From Prorocentrum cordatum (taxonomy: Eukaryota > Sar > Dinophyceae > Prorocentrales > Prorocentraceae), in assembly GCA_963575745.1 (NCBI GenBank), contig CAUYUJ010002769.1, positions 240,001-262,500 on the forward strand: 22,500 nucleotides of DNA. Reading direction: 5' to 3'. The position numbers and the translations under genes were made by a program. Positions 17,790 through 22,500 of this stretch are shown here, one piece after another. Every line of letters begins with the position of its first letter. The first letter of the stretch is position 1. The notes under the pieces were generated by a model. The model made no database searches, was not told where the DNA came from, and saw only the letters and a list, made by a program, of their open reading frames with translations.

Positions 17790-18862
17790 CTGTAGGAAGC
17801 CCCGATAGGGGCTGCAAACTTTTGGCACGAGCTGATCCTTGCACTGTAGCTGAGGGTGGCCCGTCCGAGCCCAGCGGCAGCAGACCTTGCTGCCACTGCC
17901 GATATTGGGCTCCGGCTTCGCCTCCCACTTCTCACAGGAGGCCTGCCACTGCCACTGAGCTCCCGATGAATTGCAACCCTGCCTTGCACGGCTGCTCCCC
18001 TGCCATTCCGAGCACGAGTTGATCCCAGCGTTGTAGTTGGTAAAATGCCCGTCCGACCGTTGCGGCAACAGAATCTGCTCCCACTTCCTGGGTTTGCGCA
18101 CGCCCCGATCCCCGCACTGTAGCAAAACCGAGACTCGGGCTCCAGCTTCGCCTCCCACTTCTCGCAGTGGTTTCGGAGCTGCCGCTGCCCTTCTTCTCAC
18201 ACGAGCTGTTCCCAGCGTTGTGGCTGGTTCCACTGCTCGCTCTGGCCCCAGCGTTACCCTGATCCCAGCGCTGTAGCTGAGGACGTCGGGCTCGACAGTC
18301 AATTAGCGGCCATCAGCATCCCTCTTTGTCTGTTGTAGCTGATGGCGTTGGGCTCGACCTTCTCGCTACGTCTCTATGACAGGTTTGGTCTCCAGCTTCG
18401 CCTCCCACTTCTCGCAGCAAGTTGCGTCGCTCGAGCCTTTGCCGCCCTTTTCGCACGATCTGCTCCCAGCGGTTCGCCCCGATCCCCGCGCTGTAGCTGA
18501 TCGTGTCGGGCTCGGACTTCGACTCCCAACTCTCACATAATAGTACTTCAGGCAGTGGTGTGGGATCCGTGCCGTTTTCGTCCGCGCCCAGCCATGGCGA
18601 CGAGGGGGAGGGAGAAAGGACGAAAGTGGATGGCAGGGGCTGTGAACCACGCCGACTCCCGCCCTTCGCAGGTGACATATGGATCAAACTCCGCCTCCCT
18701 CGTCTCGCATCGCCCTCTCGCATCGCACGGCACTGTTTTCGCAGCGCCAGCGTCCGCTGCCATTGCGTGTCCCCTTCTCTCGCGGGTTGCCCCCGGCGTT
18801 GCTGATCGTGGCCCATTCGCGCTTCTCGCAGCGCCAATTTCGGCTGCCCCTGCGCTCTGGCG
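17790..18862 (-). pseudogene. Decayed pentatricopeptide-repeat (PPR) gene
   Basis: On the minus strand, fragments of the dinoflagellate-type PPR unit recur in order but in different frames: ISNAGGN with QWQRTLAL (about 18797-18711), WESKSEPDTISYSAGIGA (about 18535-18480), VEPDVLSYSAGI (about 18299-18262), CEKWEAKLEPESRFCYSAGI (about 18169-18108), NYNAGINSC (about 18034-18005), QWQWQASCEKWEAKPEPNI (about 17955-17902) and LSYSARISSCQK (about 17858-17820). An intact unit is about 35 residues (105 bp), with the plan WEAKLEPxxISYSAGISACEKGxQWQRAL. Here the spacing is irregular and every unit is broken by frameshifts. PPR proteins bind RNA, usually in plastids or mitochondria. Between 18680 and 18550 a non-PPR stretch intervenes (intron remnant or insertion). 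I see no intact start, targeting peptide or end. A multi-intron live gene is unlikely, given shifts inside single units. Confidence 0.7.
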
Positions 18863-18872
18863 CGTAACAGCT

Positions 18873-19065
18873 CGGAGGAGAAGGAGGAGGAGGAGGAGGA
18901 GGAGGAGGAGGAGGAGGAGGAGGATAATGAGGAGGAGGAGGCGGAGGAGGAGGATGAGGAGGAGGAGGAGGAGGAGGAGGAGGAGGAGAGTGGGGGGAGG
19001 AGGACCTGATGAGAGGGGAGGAGTAGGCGGATGAGAAGGAGGAAGCGGAGGAGGTGGAGGAGGGC
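18873..19065. repeat. (GGA)n purine tract
   Basis: Starts CGGAGGAGAAGGAGGAGG, with nearly pure GGA to about 18990, then an irregular purine-rich tail. It borders the upstream (5') end of the decayed PPR gene. Confidence 0.9.
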
Positions 19066-20558
19066 AGGAGGATGAATACGTCTACGCCAAGAGGATGGGG
19101 CGGAGGAGGTTCAGAGAAGCCAATTGGGGATAGAAGCTCAACTTGTCTGATGCTATTGGGCCTTCCAGTCTTCGGCCCGATGCCCCGAGAGACCCCCGGA
19201 CTTCTTCACCATTTCGTCGCCCGACACGAGGTGGCTGTGTCTACGTGGATGGGCAGCGCCTCTTCCAGACGCACCCGCTGAGCTACCTGACTAGCTGGGC
19301 ATGCACCGTGAGGGATCCGCGAGGCATCGGGTGCTCGCACCGGGGGGCGGGGCGGTGGTGGTCGGACGGGGCCTGAACGAGGAGAAGTCCGTTTCAGAGC
19401 GTCCTGAAACATTTCAGAGCGTTCAGGGACGCTTTGAGAAGGCCGCGGCGCCCGAAACATCCTCCAGATCCGCCGGATCCCAGAGATTCTCGATCCATCC
19501 TCACCCGATGTTATCCTCGTCCTGGCTTCGTCTCAGGTGGTCTGCAGTCCGTGACCGCCCTGGCAGCGCGGAGGACGGCCGTGGGAGCGGCAGCGTTGCT
19601 TTTGTTTTCTTCTCCGGCCTGGGTCGGGGGGCCACGGCTTGCAGGTCGCGAGAGGTGACCCCTCTGCTCTGTGCCGCAGGGCCCCGTGGGCGAAAAGCCT
19701 ATCCGTGTCCGTGGCCTCGCGGGCAGTGCCCCTGGGCCGCGACCCCGCGGATAATACTTTTGGGGCGCGCATCAAGAAGCCACCTATTTCTCGTCGTGGT
19801 ACCGTGGGTTTCTTCTCTCCGCGCGCTGCGCGGTGACTTCCCTCGGCCGTCAGAGAAGCTGCTGTGTTCAGGGTGCTCCGTGTTTCCCCTTGGGTACACC
19901 TCGCCCGCGGGTTTTCATTGTTGGGTTTCTTGCGAGGATTTCTATCGGCCGCGCCCGCACTGTAAGAGGCGTTTTTGTTTGCGGATGCCCCGCGCGGAAC
20001 GTATCTGTGCAACCGCGTATCTGCAGGATCGTACACTGGGATCCACACCAAGGGTTTTTCTCACCATATCGGAGCCAGGGGGCTGCCAGGAAGGCACGGC
20101 GCCTCTCAGAAGTTCTCTTGACTCTTGTCCGTCAGTGAACCTTTCGCGCTGGCGAACGGGAATGACAATATGAAGTACGAAGCCAACCTGCCAGCAGGCC
20201 CCACACAGAAGCCCTCTGAGCATTCGATGGCAGTCGAAGGCCCTGGGACACCCTGGGAAATTCAAGGGCCGACGGCCAAGAACATGTCCTTAGATTACTT
20301 CCCATTCCAATATTCAAGGCCAGATGTAATTATGTGTTGCAGGACGCCTTTGCATCGGGCGACGTGAACTATGCGCGAGTAGCGATCCTAACCAGCCTGA
20401 TCCTGCAAAGGATTGGTGCACTTTGCCTCTATGGCTGAGCTGGGTGGGTCACGTGTGTGCGTACGGGTTCGCATTTATATCAGCTACGGCGAACTGCGTA
20501 TGGACCGCTCGGTCGGATCCCATCGGGCCGCTAACGCGAAATGTGTCTGTGTGCGCAG
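19066..20558. other. Unassigned sequence with dispersed repeat H copy
   Basis: 19441-19494 matches the repeat at 9856-9909. A plus frame is open for 290 codons (19301-20173) and a minus frame for 172 codons (19533-20051). Both have mixed, non-repetitive composition, which is unusual here. Neither shows a domain I recognise, and they cannot both be genes. 20380-20558 shows nothing definable. Confidence 0.35.
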
Positions 20559-20772
20559 CTGCCTTGTTTTGAGGCGCATCGTCCAAGAGGCAGGGCCGAT
20601 TCCGTCTGCGACGCCCCCCTGCCTTCTCATACACAGTCCGCGCACTCGCCCTTCTGCTCCCCGCTGCATGCCACCAAAGGCTACCATGCGGCGTCGGTGC
20701 GACAGGGCGTCGTGTCCTACTCAGGCACCGTGGCGCTGGTCTGGTGCCACTTCGGCGAACGTCCTCCGGCAG
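20559..20772 (+). CDS. Possible isolated exon, unknown product
   Basis: The plus frame in phase with 20559 reads about 71 codons with mostly G/C third positions. It includes KGYHAASVRQGVVSYSGTVA and LVWCHFGERPP, which looks more protein-like than its surroundings. It could start after GTGTGCGCAG at 20558, or after TTTTGAG at 20573 (an AG|G context). It ends at CCGGCAG|GTGGGCGG, a good GT donor. I found no partner exon upstream or downstream in the window and no known motif. It may be a fragment of a decayed gene. Confidence 0.22.
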
Positions 20773-21013
20773 GTGGGCGGGGGACGGACATCGGGAGGGA
20801 TGGGTGTCACAGTATCGAAGAACAAGAAACGGCATAAACATAAACGTTCGACGGTCTGCGCTGATTTCTTGGATGCGCGCTCCGCGCGCCAGGGAGGGGG
20901 TTCTAGCCCAGATCGAAGAAACCTGCGCGAACCTGCAAAAGTTTACATTTGTGCAGTCTTTTACCTATACGACCACCCTTCGGGTGATACGGAGGTTCGG
21001 GGGGGGAGGAACC

Positions 21014-21205
21014 AACGTCTCACTCGATCGGTCTCGCTATCGATCTCACTAGTGATCTCACTATCGGTTTGCCCGATCGATCTCACTCGATCAATCTCAC
21101 AATCGATCTCACTTGATCTATTTCATTCGATCGATCTCACAACCGATCGCGCATTTCGGTCTCACTATCGATCTCACTGTCGATATCACAATTGATCTCA
21201 CAATC
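21014..21205. repeat. TCGATCTCAC short tandem array
   Basis: Roughly 10-14-bp units: TCGGTCTCACTA, TCGATCTCACTC, TCAATCTCACAA, TCGATCTCACTT and similar, imperfectly spaced, running directly into the ATC satellite. Confidence 0.8.
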
Positions 21206-21209
21206 AACG

Positions 21210-21240
<31 letters not shown>

Positions 21241-21291
21241 TATCATCATCATCATCATCTTCATCATCATCAGCAGCAACATCGACATCAA

Positions 21292-21322
<31 letters not shown>

Positions 21323-22028
21323 GGGACACCATCATCATCACACCATCAGCATCAACATCATCATCACCATCATCATCATTGGGACACCATCATCGTCACC
21401 ATCATCATCACCATCATCATCATCGGAACACCATCATCATCATAGGAACGCCACCGTCCTCATCATCACCTCATCATCGTCATGAACAACATCATCAACA
21501 TCATCATCATCGAGACACCAGCACCATCATCAACATCATCATCAGCATCATCATCATCGGGACACCATCAACATCATCACCATCACCATCATCACCATCA
21601 TCATCGGGACACCAGCATCATCATCATCATCATCAGCATCAGCATCATCACCATCATCGGGCCACCATCGTCAAATCACCATTATCACCTCATCATTATC
21701 CTCATCATCATCATCATCGGGACTCCATCATCGTCATCCTCATCATCATCATCATCATCGGGACACCATCATCATCATCATCACCATCATCATCAACAAC
21801 ATCATCATCATCCTCATCATCATCATCTTTCTTGGGACACCATCATCATCATCATCTTCATCATCACCATCATCATCTCATCATCATCTCATTATCATCA
21901 ACATTATCAGAATCATGAGCATCATCAGCATCATCATCTTCACCGGGACACCATCATCATCAGCAACATCATCATCATCATCAACATCATCATCATCATC
22001 GGGACACCACCGTCATCACCACCATCAC

Positions 22029-22063
<35 letters not shown>

Positions 22064-22266
22064 ACATCGTCAACATCATCATCATCATCATCACCATCAT
22101 CATCATCATCGGGACACCATCATCACCACCATCACCATCATCACATCACAATCAGCATCAACATCATCGACATCATCATCATCAGCAGCAGCATCAGCAT
22201 CAGCATCAGCATCAGCATCAGCATCAGCATCATCATCATCAGCATCAGCATCAGCATCAGCATCAG

Positions 22267-22317
<51 letters not shown>

Positions 22318-22325
22318 TATCATCA
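21206..22325. repeat. ~1.1-kb (ATC)n satellite punctuated by GGGACACC
   Basis: CATCAT repeats with CAC, CAA and CAG variants. Every 40-110 bp the array is broken by CATCGGGACACCATC or a close variant (for example near 21320, 21380, 21557, 21604, 21657, 21718, 21758, 21832, 21944, 21999 and 22110). A pure CAGCAT run lies at 22190-22270 and a pure CAT run at 22270-22320. Poly-His, Ser, Ile, Asp or Met frames are artefacts. Confidence 0.95.
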
Positions 22326-22500
22326 TCGGGACACCGACGGGACACCGACGGGACACCCGCGGGACACCACGGGACACTGCCGGCCACCGGCCCCGGGAAA
22401 GAAATCATTTGGTCCGGCCGCGCCTCAGCCGGAAGTGGGACACCGGCGGGACACCGCGGGCCACCGGCCCCCGGAAAGGAATCATTTGGTCCGGTCGCGC
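22326..22500. repeat. ~77-bp tandem repeat, continues past the window
   Basis: After several CGGGACACC units in a row (22326-22375), the block GGCCACCGGCCCC...GGAAAG-AATCATTTGGTCCGG occurs at 22382 and again at 22459, exactly 77 bp apart. About two units are visible before the sequence ends. The GGGACACC word is the same one that punctuates the ATC satellite. Confidence 0.8.

Noticed and set aside
17072-17989. 305-codon Pro/Ser-rich minus frame
   Set aside because: Mostly the polypyrimidine complement of the GGA tract, joined by chance to PPR remains.
1-22500. tRNA, rRNA, spliced-leader gene, defence system or bacterial operon
   Set aside because: No B-box-like tRNA core, rRNA segment or spliced-leader sequence was seen by eye on either strand, and there is no run of closely spaced intact genes. 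A covariance-model scan would be needed to exclude small RNAs fully.

Overview
The window looks like nuclear DNA of a eukaryotic alga, most likely a dinoflagellate. The grounds are: GC-rich coding sequence with strong G/C third positions; a gene interrupted by introns with AG|G boundaries and non-standard GA-AG and GC-AG ends; a decayed pentatricopeptide-repeat (PPR) array of the type common in dinoflagellate nuclei (WEAKLEP / SYSAGI motifs); and very heavy loading with microsatellites and small non-autonomous transposons. I saw no spliced-leader copy, tRNA or rRNA by eye, and I cannot name the species.

Layout. Positions 1-2886 hold intergenic DNA with two copies of a terminal-inverted-repeat (TIR) element built around GATGCATCG palindromes, a 10-bp tandem array and one ~145-bp MITE. 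Positions 2887-6564 (+) carry the only gene I can model with confidence: three exons, 986 codons. It encodes a predicted secreted protein with about 21 copies of a 24-residue repeat, then a coiled coil, a degenerate EF-hand-like loop and an unrecognised C-terminal domain with several N-glycosylation sequons. Positions 6565-9480 are intergenic, with a 420-bp CATA array, a degenerate ~15-bp repeat array and a third GATGCATCG element. Positions 9480-14460 are a patchwork of dispersed repeats, two Tc1/mariner-like MITE copies (one carrying an insertion), three more copies of the ~145-bp MITE, and GAC and GGA satellites. Positions 14460-17700 are mostly non-coding, with long purine tracts. Positions 17790-18862 (-) are the remains of a PPR gene broken in every frame. 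Positions 18870-21010 hold a GGA tract, unassigned DNA and one possible isolated exon at 20559-20772. Positions 21010-22500 are satellite: a TCGATCTCAC array, a ~1.1-kb ATC array punctuated by GGGACACC, and a ~77-bp tandem repeat that runs off the window.

The parts do not form a pathway. One intact gene sits in a repeat landscape. The most original items are the 24-residue-repeat secreted protein with unusual introns, and three small transposon families recognised from their inverted ends and target-site duplications. I found no defence system, operon or CRISPR-like system.
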